DNA from: JAYZBC01 sp036339375
GTDB lineage: Bacteria; Pseudomonadota; Alphaproteobacteria; MPNO01; UBA2964
Length of the DNA: 16,754 nucleotides
NCBI GenBank assembly: GCA_036339375.1
Contig: JAYZBC010000047.1
Coordinates: 1 to 16,754, forward strand
Reading direction: 5' to 3'
The notes beneath the pieces are model-generated. The model saw nothing but the letters and a program-made list of their open reading frames with translations. It made no database searches and was not told the origin of the DNA. Position numbers and translations under genes: made by a program. Positions 1-8,314 of this stretch are shown in pieces. Numbering within the stretch: the first letter of the stretch is position 1; each line of letters begins with the position of its first letter.

Positions 1-1
1 A

Positions 2-709
2 AATTATCCTGGGCGGTTTATCGGCACCGCACATGCCCACCCACTTGGGGGAAAAGAGTCTTTTAAAGAACTTGACCGTTGCAAAAACGAATTGGGATAT
101 CCGGGTGTTGTTATTACTTCTGAATTTGATGGAAACCTAGACGACCTAGCACTTGACCCGTTCTGGGGTAAAGCTCAAGAATTAGGCCTTTATGTTTTTA
201 TTCATCCTGCATTAAAACTTGATCATGGGGCCCAATACGATGCTTATGATTTAGCAAGGTCGGTAGGAAGAGAATTTTCTTTGGTGCAAGCAGTGATTAG
301 GTTAATCAACGGGGGTATTCTTGATCGTTACCCGGATCTGGTTATTCAAATTGCCCATCTTGGTGGCGGAATTGCTTCTGTCTTAGGAAGAATACGAAGT
401 TATCAAGATAAGATTTTCTGGGGTACTAAAGATAATGAAAAACATGGTAATCTTCCGGTTTATGACTTTGATCATTATCTTAGAAATCGATTAGTTTTCG
501 ACACTGCCGGATTTTGTGGGGATGTTCGTTCTGTCGAAACTTCACTCATAGAACTTTCTCCTGATAGAGTTGTGTTTGCTACCGATTATCCACAGGAAAT
601 TAGAGAACGAGACAAGGTTAAAGGTTTTGTTGATGGTATCAGAAATTTAAAAGACGCCGGCAAAAAAATTCTTCAAAAAAATAATAACTTATTAATTTCT
701 GGAGTATAA
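2..709 (+). CDS. Amidohydrolase family protein, ACMSD-like (5' end missing)
   Basis: C-terminal part of a metal-dependent TIM-barrel hydrolase or decarboxylase of the amidohydrolase-2 type (ACMSD, gamma-resorcylate decarboxylase and relatives). The reading frame is open to the left window edge, so about 235 residues are seen of a family usually near 300-340; the N-terminal HxH metal motif lies outside. Visible family marks are the FIHP histidine (metal or catalytic His of a central strand), the IAHLGG histidine further on, and FATDYP near the C-terminus, whose Asp is the usual catalytic or metal-binding residue. Members act in the cytoplasm on aromatic or heterocyclic acids. The stop lies 13 bp from the stop of the convergent methyltransferase-like gene. 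Family assignment is firm; substrate is unknown. Confidence 0.85.
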   Translation, partial: NYPGRFIGTAHAHPLGGKESFKELDRCKNELGYPGVVITSEFDGNLDDLALDPFWGKAQELGLYVFIHPALKLDHGAQYDAYDLARSVGREFSLVQAVIRLINGGILDRYPDLVIQIAHLGGGIASVLGRIRSYQDKIFWGTKDNEKHGNLPVYDFDHYLRNRLVFDTAGFCGDVRSVETSLIELSPDRVVFATDYPQEIRERDKVKGFVDGIRNLKDAGKKILQKNNNLLISGV

Positions 710-722
710 TTTTTGTAAGCTA

Positions 723-1187
723 TTAATATATAAAGGGAATCCAGCGTTTTACAGAATTCTTATATTCTACGTATGTAGAACCAAACTCCTTTTCTAAATT
801 GACCTCATCCCGGCGCACCCGAAATTCGAACCACGGTAGGTGAAACAAAAGGATTGCTAAGGCAATTAAAGAGTTAAAAGTTATAATCAAACCTATATAA
901 AAAATAAGATGGCCTAGATACATGGGGTTTCGTAGGTATTTAAAAATTCCAGTTTTTACGATGACATTGGGCGGTTTATCAAGACCCGGGCCGCCGCCAC
1001 CTAGTTTTGTTCTGTAATGCCCGGAGACTTTGTATTGCAAATACCCCCATAATAAAAATGGAACACCCCAAAGAACAAAAGACCCTTCTGGATGTCTATA
1101 CAAAGCTTCCCCGATGATAATAAGCGGGTAAATTATAAAGCTGCGATTTGAAGTGCTTCGGATCCATTTAAAAAAAAATTTGTACAA
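723..1187 (-). CDS. Membrane methyltransferase-like protein of the ICMT/PEMT family
   Basis: Small integral membrane protein of about 154 residues resembling bacterial isoprenylcysteine O-methyltransferase / phospholipid methyltransferase-type proteins. Three to four hydrophobic segments are visible. The C-terminal half carries the family pattern: LRNPMYLGH, followed by a hydrophobic helix, then an E-x-x-L-E-K-E-F-G-x-x-Y-x-x-Y-K stretch ending in RWIPF. That region binds S-adenosylmethionine in ICMT. The actual substrate of bacterial homologues is mostly unknown. The start is uncertain: no ATG is available at the N-terminus, the best start is TTG at 1187, the frame stays open upstream to about 1244, and no clear ribosome binding site is seen. 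Confidence 0.8.
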   Translation of the reverse strand: MYKFFFKWIRSTSNRSFIIYPLIIIGEALYRHPEGSFVLWGVPFLLWGYLQYKVSGHYRTKLGGGGPGLDKPPNVIVKTGIFKYLRNPMYLGHLIFYIGLIITFNSLIALAILLFHLPWFEFRVRRDEVNLEKEFGSTYVEYKNSVKRWIPFIY

Positions 1188-1298
1188 AATTTTGCGCTTA
1201 AAGCTTTTTATATGTTTGACGAGTTTTTTAATTATACAAGCCTAAGGTCTATTCCGCTATAAATTTGTAAACACCCAAAATCTACAAGGAAAATAAAA

Positions 1299-2285
1299 AT
1301 GTCAGAACTGATGAGCGCCGTAGTTGTTGAAAATGCTGGCGGTCCTGAAGAACTAAAATTTTTTCATAACTGGAAACGACCTGAAGTAGGCCCTGGCAAG
1401 GTACTTATTCGGGTTATGGCTTTTGGTGTCAATAGAGGGGAGTTACTTACCCGCCAGGGTTTTTCCCCTACTGTCAATTTTCCTAGAGTTTTGGGCATAG
1501 AATGCGTTGGGATTGTAGAAGAGGAAAAAGAAACTCGTTTCGATCCCGGGCAAAAGGTTGTCGCAACAACCGGCGGAATGGGCCGCGCTTTTGATGGATC
1601 ATATGCTGAATATGTTTCTGTTTCTGAAAATAATGTTTATCCAGTAGAGACTAAACTGAGTTGGGCACAACTTGCGGCCATACCAGAGGTTTTTCATACA
1701 GCGTGGGGAGCCCTAGAGCTTTCACTAAATATTAGCGAAAATGAAACCCTGTTGGTTAGGGGAGGGTCCTCAGCTGTTGGAATGGTTGCCGCTGATTACG
1801 CAAATCAACGTGGTCTGAAAGTAATTAGCACTACTCGGGATCATAAAAAATTTTCTCGTTTAAAAAATTTTGGTGCGGAGCATGTAATCGTAGATCAAGG
1901 TAATATTTCTTCTGATATAAGAAATCTTGTTCCTAATGGCATTGATAAAATGTTCGACCTGATTGGAACAAGGGTTTTAGTAGATTCATTTGGATGTATT
2001 CGAAAAGGAGGAGTTTTGTGCATGGCAGGGCTCTTAGGGGGAGAATGGGTGATTGATGAATTTGCGCCCGGTGCTATTATACCTTCCACAACAAAATTTA
2101 CCTATTTTTCTAGTTCTTCTACTCCAATGAGCTCTGAGGCTTTGCAAAGTTATATTATCGGCCTTGAGAAAGGAATTTTCAAAAACCCACTTTCTAAAGT
2201 TTTTTCTTTCGAGCAAATCTGCGATGCTCACACCTATATGGAAACTAATAAAGCCTGTGGTAAAATAGTGGTCACCTTAACTTGA
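1299..2285 (+). CDS. Zinc-independent MDR oxidoreductase, NADPH:quinone reductase-like
   Basis: A 328-residue medium-chain dehydrogenase/reductase of quinone-reductase type, expected to be cytosolic and to reduce quinones, enals or related electrophiles with NAD(P)H. The N-terminal GroES-like domain shows GPGKVLIRVMAFGVNRGE and RVLGIECVGIV; the Rossmann domain starts near residue 152 with RGGSSAVGMVAADYA (nucleotide-binding loop). The structural-zinc cysteine cluster of alcohol dehydrogenases is absent, which fits the quinone-reductase branch. The ATG is preceded by AAGGAAA at a good distance. It is 107 bp ahead of the glutathione S-transferase gene on the same strand, so a shared detoxification role is plausible. 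Confidence 0.88.
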   Translation: MSELMSAVVVENAGGPEELKFFHNWKRPEVGPGKVLIRVMAFGVNRGELLTRQGFSPTVNFPRVLGIECVGIVEEEKETRFDPGQKVVATTGGMGRAFDGSYAEYVSVSENNVYPVETKLSWAQLAAIPEVFHTAWGALELSLNISENETLLVRGGSSAVGMVAADYANQRGLKVISTTRDHKKFSRLKNFGAEHVIVDQGNISSDIRNLVPNGIDKMFDLIGTRVLVDSFGCIRKGGVLCMAGLLGGEWVIDEFAPGAIIPSTTKFTYFSSSSTPMSSEALQSYIIGLEKGIFKNPLSKVFSFEQICDAHTYMETNKACGKIVVTLT

Positions 2286-2392
2286 AAATGTTTTTAAGGA
2301 TTCAAAGATATCTAATAAAGCTAATAAACGTAGAAAATAATTAAAATTTCGTACATTCAAAAATTTGGTTAGTTAGAAATGGGAGACTTAGT

Positions 2393-3001
2393 ATGAAGGG
2401 TTACGCAACCACAAATTCACCCTATGCACGTAAAATCAGAGTGGCGATAATAGAAACCAATCAAAATGATTTAATAGACTGGAACATGATAACTAGAGAG
2501 GAAAGAGCAATCCTAGTGCCTAAAATTAATCCTTTAGGAAAAGTACCCGTCGTTGTGCTTGATAATGGAGAAGCCTTGTTTGACTCCCCAGTAATTTGCG
2601 CTTGGGTTGATTCCCAACATAATGGGCATAAGCTAATACCGGTGAACCCGTCTGAACGATGGAAGGCACTTTGTCTAGAGGCTCTGGGTGATGGTTTGGG
2701 TGAGGCAGCAATTGCAGAGGCCATGGAAAGTTCACGCCCAGAACATCAGAGGTCGCAAGCTATTGCAGACCGGCAACATGGAAAAGTAATGAGTGCCCTT
2801 AAAGCCCTCGAAAAAGCGAGCAGCGAATTTGTAAACCCTTTGTCGATAGGCGAAATTTCGGTTGCTTGTGCCATTGGTTATATGGATTTTAGGAATGTTG
2901 CAGATGGTTGGCGACAGGAATTTCCTAATCTTGGAAGGTGGTATGATGAAATTCAAAAACGGCCTTCTTTCTCTCAAACTGCTATAAACCCGGATATGTA
3001 A
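2393..3001 (+). CDS. Glutathione S-transferase family protein
   Basis: A 202-residue soluble protein with the two-domain GST layout. The N-terminal thioredoxin-like domain opens with TTNSPYARKIRVAI; Ser9 sits where bacterial beta/zeta-like GSTs place the glutathione-activating residue. It continues with NPLGKVPVVVLDNGEALFDSPVI, which holds the cis-proline (KVPV) and the glutathione gamma-glutamyl contact (DS). The rest is the alpha-helical domain. Expected role is conjugation or reduction of electrophiles, or a dehalogenase/isomerase-like variant; the substrate is not predictable. GGGAG lies upstream of the ATG. Its stop is only 9 bp from the next start and overlaps that gene's ribosome binding site, so translation is probably coupled with the parvulin. 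Confidence 0.9.
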   Translation: MKGYATTNSPYARKIRVAIIETNQNDLIDWNMITREERAILVPKINPLGKVPVVVLDNGEALFDSPVICAWVDSQHNGHKLIPVNPSERWKALCLEALGDGLGEAAIAEAMESSRPEHQRSQAIADRQHGKVMSALKALEKASSEFVNPLSIGEISVACAIGYMDFRNVADGWRQEFPNLGRWYDEIQKRPSFSQTAINPDM

Positions 3002-3010
3002 AGGCAATCA

Positions 3011-3331
3011 ATGACTGAACAAATCAAAGCTTCTCATATTTTATTGATGTATGCTGGTTCCGCCTCTTCAACAGCAAGCCGAACTAAGGAGGATGCTAAA
3101 GATTTAATTCTTGAATTTCAGAAAAAAATTTCTGAGGGTGAAAAATTTGAGGAAATTGCTCATGAATACTCTGATTGCCCGTCCAGTGCCCAGGAGGGTG
3201 ACTTGGGCAGTTTTGGACGAGGTCAAATGGTTCCTGAGTTCGAAAAGGCGGGTTTTGCTTTAGAAATAGGGAATGTAAGTGAAGTGGTTGAAACTCCTTT
3301 TGGTTACCATCTTATAAAACGAACTGGTTAG
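3011..3331 (+). CDS. ppiC: Free-standing parvulin-type peptidyl-prolyl cis-trans isomerase
   Basis: A 106-residue protein that is almost nothing but a parvulin domain: KASHILL at the start (catalytic-site His), EFQKKISEGEKFEEIA, then EGDLGSFGRGQMVPEFEKAGF and the terminal GYHLIKRTG. The length is close to that of cytosolic PpiC (about 93 residues) and there is no signal peptide, so it should catalyse prolyl isomerisation in the cytoplasm, unlike SurA or PrsA. AAGG at the end of the upstream gene serves as the ribosome binding site. It is the last gene of the + strand run and is followed by a strong terminator. Confidence 0.92.
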   Translation: MTEQIKASHILLMYAGSASSTASRTKEDAKDLILEFQKKISEGEKFEEIAHEYSDCPSSAQEGDLGSFGRGQMVPEFEKAGFALEIGNVSEVVETPFGYHLIKRTG

Positions 3332-3374
3332 TTTTCCGACTTAATTCTATATTAAAAAATTAAACTTTTTGTAT

Positions 3375-3401
3375 AAAAGGGGGCTTTTGCCCCCTTTTTT
3401 T
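3375..3401 (+). terminator. Rho-independent terminator after the parvulin gene
   Basis: A perfect 10-bp inverted repeat (AAAAGGGGGC at 3375-3384 and GCCCCCTTTT at 3389-3398) encloses a TTTT loop and is followed by further T residues. It lies 43 bp past the parvulin stop and 15 bp beyond the stop of the convergent TAXI gene. The A run on its left side gives a T run on the other strand, so it may stop transcription from both directions. Confidence 0.93.
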
Positions 3402-3415
3402 ACAATTAACCTAAT

Positions 3416-4384
3416 TTATTTAATCCCAAGTTCTTTATAAGCCCTTAAAGCCCCAGGATGCATTTTGACGCCAGCATTTTTAAAGACACTGAGGCCAGGT
3501 TTGGGGTTCCAGGATTTGTAAACTGTTTTCATATATTTTTTTGTTTTTTTGGTAAAAACATATTTTACTATTTGATAAATTACCTCCTCCGGTACACTGG
3601 CCTTTGCTTGTATAGTGCTGGGGACACCGAATGATTGTGCATCTGATACTACACCACTTCCATAAGCCGATGCCTTAATTGTTACAGGTGCATAAGCAGG
3701 GTTTTTACCCATTACAGCTTTAAGTTCTGTTGAATTAAGAGGAATTAAACGAATTTTTCGTGTTGCAGCCATCGCGGTTACCACCGGAACAGGGACCGCC
3801 GACGATACCGCAAAAGCATCTACATTGCCATCACGTAGAGCATTTCCGGCTTCACTAAACCCTAAGAATTGAGCTTTAATTTGTTTACGAACACCTACCG
3901 CCCTAAGAACGACATCAGCATTTGCCGCTGTACCGCTACCGGCTTTTGCAAGCGAAACCCGTTTTCCTTTTAAATCACTAAAACTCTTTATGTTGTCTTT
4001 AGCTAAAGAGACCCAATGAAGAGGAGAAATTGTTAAAGCCATGAGAGCCCGCACATTTTTCACCGGTTTTTTTCCTTTAAATTTTCCGGTCGCCGTCACG
4101 GCATTGTAAACTGCTCCTAAATTAGCAAGGCCAAGATCAAGTCCGCTGTCTTTCTGCCCGAGCATCCTCATGTTTGTGGTTGATCCTGCGGTTGTCCGTG
4201 TGGAAAGAGTAACGCCTTTTATATCCCTGGTAACCGCCGTTGAAAGGCCACCGCCAATCAAAAAATAACTTCCACCGGGAGAACTTGTTCCAATTACATA
4301 ATTTGCTGCAAATGCTGGGTTAAAAAGGAACATTGATCCGGCAATGAAAGCCATTGAAGCCAAAGTTTTATTAAGCTTTTTCAT
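3416..4384 (-). CDS. TAXI-family TRAP transporter solute receptor
   Basis: Periplasmic substrate-binding protein of the TAXI class of TRAP transporters, 322 residues, which hands solute to the membrane permease encoded just upstream. A typical signal peptide (lysines, hydrophobic core, cleavage likely after AFA at residue 26) precedes the mature start ANYVIGTSSPGGSYFLIGGG, the TAXI hallmark around the binding site. Later family stretches include SLAKAGSGTAANADVVLRA (segment near the hinge) and a C-terminal helix region. Known or suspected TAXI ligands are organic and amino acids such as glutamate. The ATG is preceded by GGGAAAA. It follows the permease gene by 97 bp containing a small stem-loop, and terminates next to the shared terminator. 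Confidence 0.93.
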   Translation of the reverse strand: MKKLNKTLASMAFIAGSMFLFNPAFAANYVIGTSSPGGSYFLIGGGLSTAVTRDIKGVTLSTRTTAGSTTNMRMLGQKDSGLDLGLANLGAVYNAVTATGKFKGKKPVKNVRALMALTISPLHWVSLAKDNIKSFSDLKGKRVSLAKAGSGTAANADVVLRAVGVRKQIKAQFLGFSEAGNALRDGNVDAFAVSSAVPVPVVTAMAATRKIRLIPLNSTELKAVMGKNPAYAPVTIKASAYGSGVVSDAQSFGVPSTIQAKASVPEEVIYQIVKYVFTKKTKKYMKTVYKSWNPKPGLSVFKNAGVKMHPGALRAYKELGIK

Positions 4385-4457
4385 AATTTTCCCATTTTTT
4401 TGTTTTTAAAAATTTTCATTTCGAATTTATTATAAAAATATTGTCAGGAACAGCCCG

Positions 4458-4477
4458 TGGCCGAAAAAATTTGGCCA
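4458..4477 (-). other. Small stem-loop between TRAP permease and TAXI receptor genes
   Basis: TGGCC and GGCCA form an inverted repeat around a 10-base A/T core; an additional AAA/TTT pairing with one bulged base is possible. It lies just past the permease stop codon (4482) on the minus-strand transcript. No long T run follows, so it is more likely a partial terminator or RNA-stability element than a full terminator. Confidence 0.4.
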
Positions 4478-4481
4478 TTAC

Positions 4482-6368
4482 TTATTTGGATTCTGCCTTT
4501 GCTGTTCTCATTTGCCACAACCATAAACAAACAAATAGTGCAATCGCTACAATTGCACTAAGCCCTTGAGTTAAGATAAGGGCAGCTCCAATTGCAATTG
4601 CTAAAAACCTGATTAATAAATTCATCGGATGATAAAAATAACCCTCAATTCCCGCGGATATACTGAGACCCCCTAAAGCTAATGTCCCGATAGTCAGGAT
4701 TATGTCTACAAATGTTCCCTCTAAAAGGAGGGCTGGCTGATAGACAAAAAGGACAGGGAGGTAAAATATTGCCATCGCTTTAACCATCGCCACGTTACAA
4801 ACTGGCCAGAGCCTTTCCTTTGAGATTCCTGCTGCCATATACGCTGCTAGGGCAACGGGAGGCGTTACATTCGAAGCTTGTCCCCACCATAAGACTAGTA
4901 AATGGGCAGCCATAACCGGTATGCCCAATTGGATCAAAGCAGGTGCAGCAAGTGTTGCTAGGATTACGTAAGCTGGGATTACAGAAAGCCCCATTCCCAG
5001 TATATACCCAATCAGAAAAATGAAAACGATAGTAAAAGCTAGATTGCTGTGGGCAAGATCGATGATTAAACCGGTAATTCTAATGCCAGTCCCGGGAAGC
5101 AATACAGCTCCAGCAATTATGGATACCGGTCCTGCCAAAGCTATAATTGGAAGAGAACCTTTTGCCCCCTCAGCCAGTGCTTCTATGATTGCCCGAGGGC
5201 CCATTTTACGTTCGGTAAACCAACTCGCAATTATCACGCTGGCTATGGCTAGGAGACCAACTCTACGGAGGGAATAATCCATATAAACGAGTAAAATAAC
5301 CACTAAAATTGGAATTAGATAAACCCAACCTTTTTTAAAAGTGTTTCGAAAGGGTGGACACTCTTCAGGAGGTAAACCTCTCAAATTATTGCGCATCGCA
5401 TAAAAATGGACTTGCAGATACACGTTAAGGAAATACAATAGCGCTGGAATTGTCGCATACAGGACAATTTTTCCGTAAGAAAAACCGGTTAGTGCCACCA
5501 TAATAAAGGCAGAAGCTCCCATCACGGGAGGCATGACAGTTCCTCCGGTTGAGGCAGCAGCTTCGATACCCCCGGCCACGGCAGGACGATATCCAGTTCG
5601 AATCATCATTGGAATTGTTATATTTCCTGTGATAGCCACATTGGCAGAAGCGGAGCCAGAAATACTTGCCGTTATAAAGCTGGACCCAACTGCTGCTTTG
5701 GCACCACCCCCAGGCCGAGTTCCTAAAAAAGACAAACAAATGTCAGTAAAAAAATCGGAGGCTCCAGACCTAATTAAAAAAATTCCAAAGACCAGAAATA
5801 AATACAAATTGGAGGCAAGAACGTAGGTTATTGAACCGTAAAGGCCATCTGTCTGGGCGTATAAAGATGTAGCAATTTGCCTAAGGTTAAAACCACCGTG
5901 TACAAAAGGCCATGGGATGTAAGACCCAAAATAAAGAAATGCTAGGAAAAACCCAGAAATTAGAGCCATTGAAAAACCTAAGGCACGGCGTCCGGCTTCA
6001 ATAACGCCTAAAATCATTATCCATCCCATCAGCATATCAAAATTACCGATGTCAAAACCTTCGTTTTCCGCAAATACAAGGTAGTGTTCATTAAACCGAA
6101 AAGTCGCAACGCTTACGGCAACGAGAAAAATTAAATCAAAAAGGCGCGCAGAAATTGTTTTCCTCAAGGGATACACACAAATGGAAAGGGCTACGCCAGC
6201 ATAAATAAATAAGCTTCGATCCAAAGCCGGACTAAAAGTACCGAAGGTAGCAACATATAAGTAATAACATGTTGTCGAGAGGCCAAACAAAAAGCCCAAT
6301 ACTTTCCATTCACCTTTAAACCTGTCTATAAAACCATCAAATTTTTGGGTTAAAAATTCCCTACGCAT
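4482..6368 (-). CDS. TRAP transporter fused permease (4TM/12TM, DctQM type)
   Basis: A 628-residue inner-membrane protein in which the small (DctQ-like) and large (DctM-like) TRAP subunits are fused, as is usual for TAXI systems. The N-terminal ~170 residues hold four to five helices. The large-subunit part begins near residue 178 and shows the signature GTRPGGGAKAAVGSSF and SISGSASANVAITGNITIPM (about 216-253), then EAAASTGGTVMPPVMGAS (about 269-286), the loop region that lines the transport path. Transport is driven by ion gradients, normally sodium, with the TAXI receptor 97 bp downstream. The start ATG at 6368 has only a weak GGAA upstream. It diverges from the ornithine-cyclodeaminase-like gene, so both may be controlled from the 135-bp region between them. 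Confidence 0.93.
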   Translation of the reverse strand: MRREFLTQKFDGFIDRFKGEWKVLGFLFGLSTTCYYLYVATFGTFSPALDRSLFIYAGVALSICVYPLRKTISARLFDLIFLVAVSVATFRFNEHYLVFAENEGFDIGNFDMLMGWIMILGVIEAGRRALGFSMALISGFFLAFLYFGSYIPWPFVHGGFNLRQIATSLYAQTDGLYGSITYVLASNLYLFLVFGIFLIRSGASDFFTDICLSFLGTRPGGGAKAAVGSSFITASISGSASANVAITGNITIPMMIRTGYRPAVAGGIEAAASTGGTVMPPVMGASAFIMVALTGFSYGKIVLYATIPALLYFLNVYLQVHFYAMRNNLRGLPPEECPPFRNTFKKGWVYLIPILVVILLVYMDYSLRRVGLLAIASVIIASWFTERKMGPRAIIEALAEGAKGSLPIIALAGPVSIIAGAVLLPGTGIRITGLIIDLAHSNLAFTIVFIFLIGYILGMGLSVIPAYVILATLAAPALIQLGIPVMAAHLLVLWWGQASNVTPPVALAAYMAAGISKERLWPVCNVAMVKAMAIFYLPVLFVYQPALLLEGTFVDIILTIGTLALGGLSISAGIEGYFYHPMNLLIRFLAIAIGAALILTQGLSAIVAIALFVCLWLWQMRTAKAESK

Positions 6369-6383
6369 ACCAAGTTCCGTTAA

Positions 6384-6412
6384 AGTATAATTCTTTGACC
6401 TATAGTCTTAAA
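6384..6412 (-). promoter_or_regulatory. Possible sigma70-type promoter for the TRAP operon
   Basis: Reading on the minus strand, TTTAAG and TATACT are separated by 17 bp and lie just upstream of the permease ATG. The -10 match is good, the -35 is weak, and the implied leader would be very short. The surrounding region 6369-6503 is the only divergent promoter space for the TRAP genes and the gene at 6504. Confidence 0.3.
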
Positions 6413-6503
6413 TTTTAATACCTGCAATCAAGGATCCAAAAATTTTAAATTTGTAGCTATTTAAAGAAATTTAAAATTTACACAAAATTAGGAGCAAATC
6501 GAA

Positions 6504-7514
6504 TTGAAGAGTAAACCCACTTTACGAATTCTCAGAGAACAAGAGCTTAGAAAAATTCTTACTGTTGAAAAAGGGTTAGAGGTTATTGAAAAAACTTATC
6601 GGGACTATGGTGCCGGTATGACGCAACGTCTTTCAGAACCAACCTCCTTATTTGGGGGGTCAGGTCAAAAAGGTGATGCAAAATTTAAGGTTAAGGGCGC
6701 AACCTTAATGACAGAGGGTGTTACTGGGGTAAGGTTGGTAAGTGATTTGCCCAACACTCAAGGTATTAGGGCCTACCACTTGCTATGCGTATACGATGAC
6801 CAAACAGGTGCTCCTATTGGCCTTATTGATGAAACATGGTTACACCGTTTTCGAACCGCCCTTACCGGTGTGGTAACCGCAAAATTTTTAGCGCGTCCAG
6901 ATAGCAAAACAGCTGTATTACTTGGAGCAGGCGCCATTGCTAGAGAACTATTTCCAGCTTTAACTCAATCTTTTCGGTTGGAAAAAATTCGTGTCGTGAC
7001 TAAACATCCGGAAAGCTCAAAAGAGTTTTGTAAACTGTTTAATGAACAATTTGAACCAGACTTCATACCTTATAATTGTCCAAAAAGTGCAATTGATGAG
7101 GCAGATATAGTTATCTCTCTCACTTTTGCTGCAAACCCCCTCATTTTACCTGGTATGTTATCACCGGGAGCTTTTGTTTGCTCCATGGGAGAAACTGAAG
7201 AGGTTAGTTTTAGTGTTTTGAATGAAATTGATATCTTTGTGGTTGATGAATTAAATTATGCCATGGTATTAGGAGATATTTCTGTTTGGTTACAAAAACA
7301 ATTGACGACAAGAGATGAAATAGAACAAAAAATTGATGCAAACATTGGAGAGGTTATCGCCAAAAAACGTGGGCTTAGAAAAAATAGAAATCAAAAAATA
7401 TTGGCCATCATTCAGGGAATGGCTATTTGCGACTTAGCGCTTGCTAATTATGCTTTGCAGTCTTCTTTTGAAATGAATTTGGGTCAAGATTTAAACGTAT
7501 TTGATTGGCTCTAA
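6504..7514 (+). CDS. Ornithine cyclodeaminase / mu-crystallin family protein
   Basis: A 336-residue cytosolic NAD(P)-dependent enzyme of the family that includes ornithine cyclodeaminase, alanine dehydrogenase-like proteins, ketimine (piperideine-2-carboxylate) reductases and the ectoine-utilisation protein EutC. Visible marks: KFKVKGATLM (substrate-side Lys region, about 60-70), RFRTALTGVVTAKFLARPD (about 115-133, equivalent of the RTGAAS motif), and the Rossmann loop VLLGAGAIAREL (about 138-149). It starts with TTG at 6504; AGGAG at 6490-6494 is well placed and no ATG is available nearby. It diverges from the TRAP transporter, which suggests that it acts on the imported amino or imino acid. 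Its stop overlaps the stop of the convergent gene. The exact reaction is not predictable. Confidence 0.87.
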   Translation: MKSKPTLRILREQELRKILTVEKGLEVIEKTYRDYGAGMTQRLSEPTSLFGGSGQKGDAKFKVKGATLMTEGVTGVRLVSDLPNTQGIRAYHLLCVYDDQTGAPIGLIDETWLHRFRTALTGVVTAKFLARPDSKTAVLLGAGAIARELFPALTQSFRLEKIRVVTKHPESSKEFCKLFNEQFEPDFIPYNCPKSAIDEADIVISLTFAANPLILPGMLSPGAFVCSMGETEEVSFSVLNEIDIFVVDELNYAMVLGDISVWLQKQLTTRDEIEQKIDANIGEVIAKKRGLRKNRNQKILAIIQGMAICDLALANYALQSSFEMNLGQDLNVFDWL

Positions 7515-8299
7515 AACTTCTCAAGCAAAGTCCCAAAACCGGAAACTTTTACATTTGAGCCCATCATTCTTAAGGCACGCCAAAAGGTTGCTTGATTACT
7601 TGTGATCACGGGTTTATTTAGCTCATTTTCCAGTCGGCTTATAACCGAAAGTGAAGGCAAATTTGTACAGCTAATAAAAATTGCTTCGGCGCTTGGATGA
7701 TTTACATTCATTCCTAAGCGAAAGGTAACTTCCGGAGGAATTCGTCCAATATTTGCGCGTTCCATAGCGGTTTTGCCCATTTGTAAACCCTTAAGGGATA
7801 CAATGTTAAAACCTTGCATTTCAAACCATTCACATTCTTTGTTATTTACAAAGTCTGTTCGAGGAGTTGCAAGTGCAATTCTCATTGCACCAATGGTTTT
7901 AAGAGCTTCAACGACAGCATCGGCAGTTAAAATAGCAGGGGCTCCCGAAAATTCTGTCATTGTTTTACGAAGTTCTTCGGCCGGTACGAAATAACTGCAG
8001 GACGTACAACCAAATGTGATGACATCAACACGGGCAGATTTTAAGTCCCGACTCGCAAGCTTTACATTTTTAGCGATTTGTTTGTAGAGGTTAGGTTCTT
8101 GAGGGCCGTCTTGAAACGCCCTAGCAACATGTATAGCTACTCCCTTTGGCGCTAGAAATTGAAATTCCGGTTCGATGCTAGTATTTGTTGATGGGCATAT
8201 AAGGCCTATTTGTCCTCGCCACCCATAAGGACGATAAAGAGAAAGAGCTTTAGAATCTTCCTCGCATTCAATTTTTGTTGTGTTTTTTTGTTTATTCAT
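7511..8299 (-). CDS. Maleate isomerase / Asp-Glu racemase family protein
   Basis: A 262-residue cofactor-independent enzyme of the group holding maleate cis-trans isomerase, hydantoin racemase, arylmalonate decarboxylase and EutA. The N-terminal loop GLICPSTNTSIEPEF is typical of maleate isomerase. Both catalytic cysteines are present: Cys98 in TFGCTS and Cys211 in FISCTNL; the C-terminal TSNQATFWRALR is also family-typical. Two cysteines favour isomerase or racemase chemistry over arylmalonate decarboxylase, which keeps only one. About 28 extra residues precede the domain. The ATG lies 15 bp after the stop of the ring-opening amidohydrolase, with no clear Shine-Dalgarno, so translation is likely coupled. 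It is the last gene of the five-gene minus-strand run. It is a paralogue of the gene at 14616. Confidence 0.87.
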   Translation of the reverse strand: MNKQKNTTKIECEEDSKALSLYRPYGWRGQIGLICPSTNTSIEPEFQFLAPKGVAIHVARAFQDGPQEPNLYKQIAKNVKLASRDLKSARVDVITFGCTSCSYFVPAEELRKTMTEFSGAPAILTADAVVEALKTIGAMRIALATPRTDFVNNKECEWFEMQGFNIVSLKGLQMGKTAMERANIGRIPPEVTFRLGMNVNHPSAEAIFISCTNLPSLSVISRLENELNKPVITSNQATFWRALRMMGSNVKVSGFGTLLEKF

Positions 8300-8314
8300 G
8301 CAAAGACCAAGTTC

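Noticed and set aside
1216..1240. TTGACG followed by a TATACA-like box upstream of the MDR gene
   Set aside because: Spacing is only about 11-13 bp instead of 16-18, so it is not a credible sigma70 promoter.
5020..5826. Open + and - frames inside the TRAP permease gene
   Set aside because: They are antisense or shifted frames of a strongly motif-supported permease, and their translations are low-complexity.
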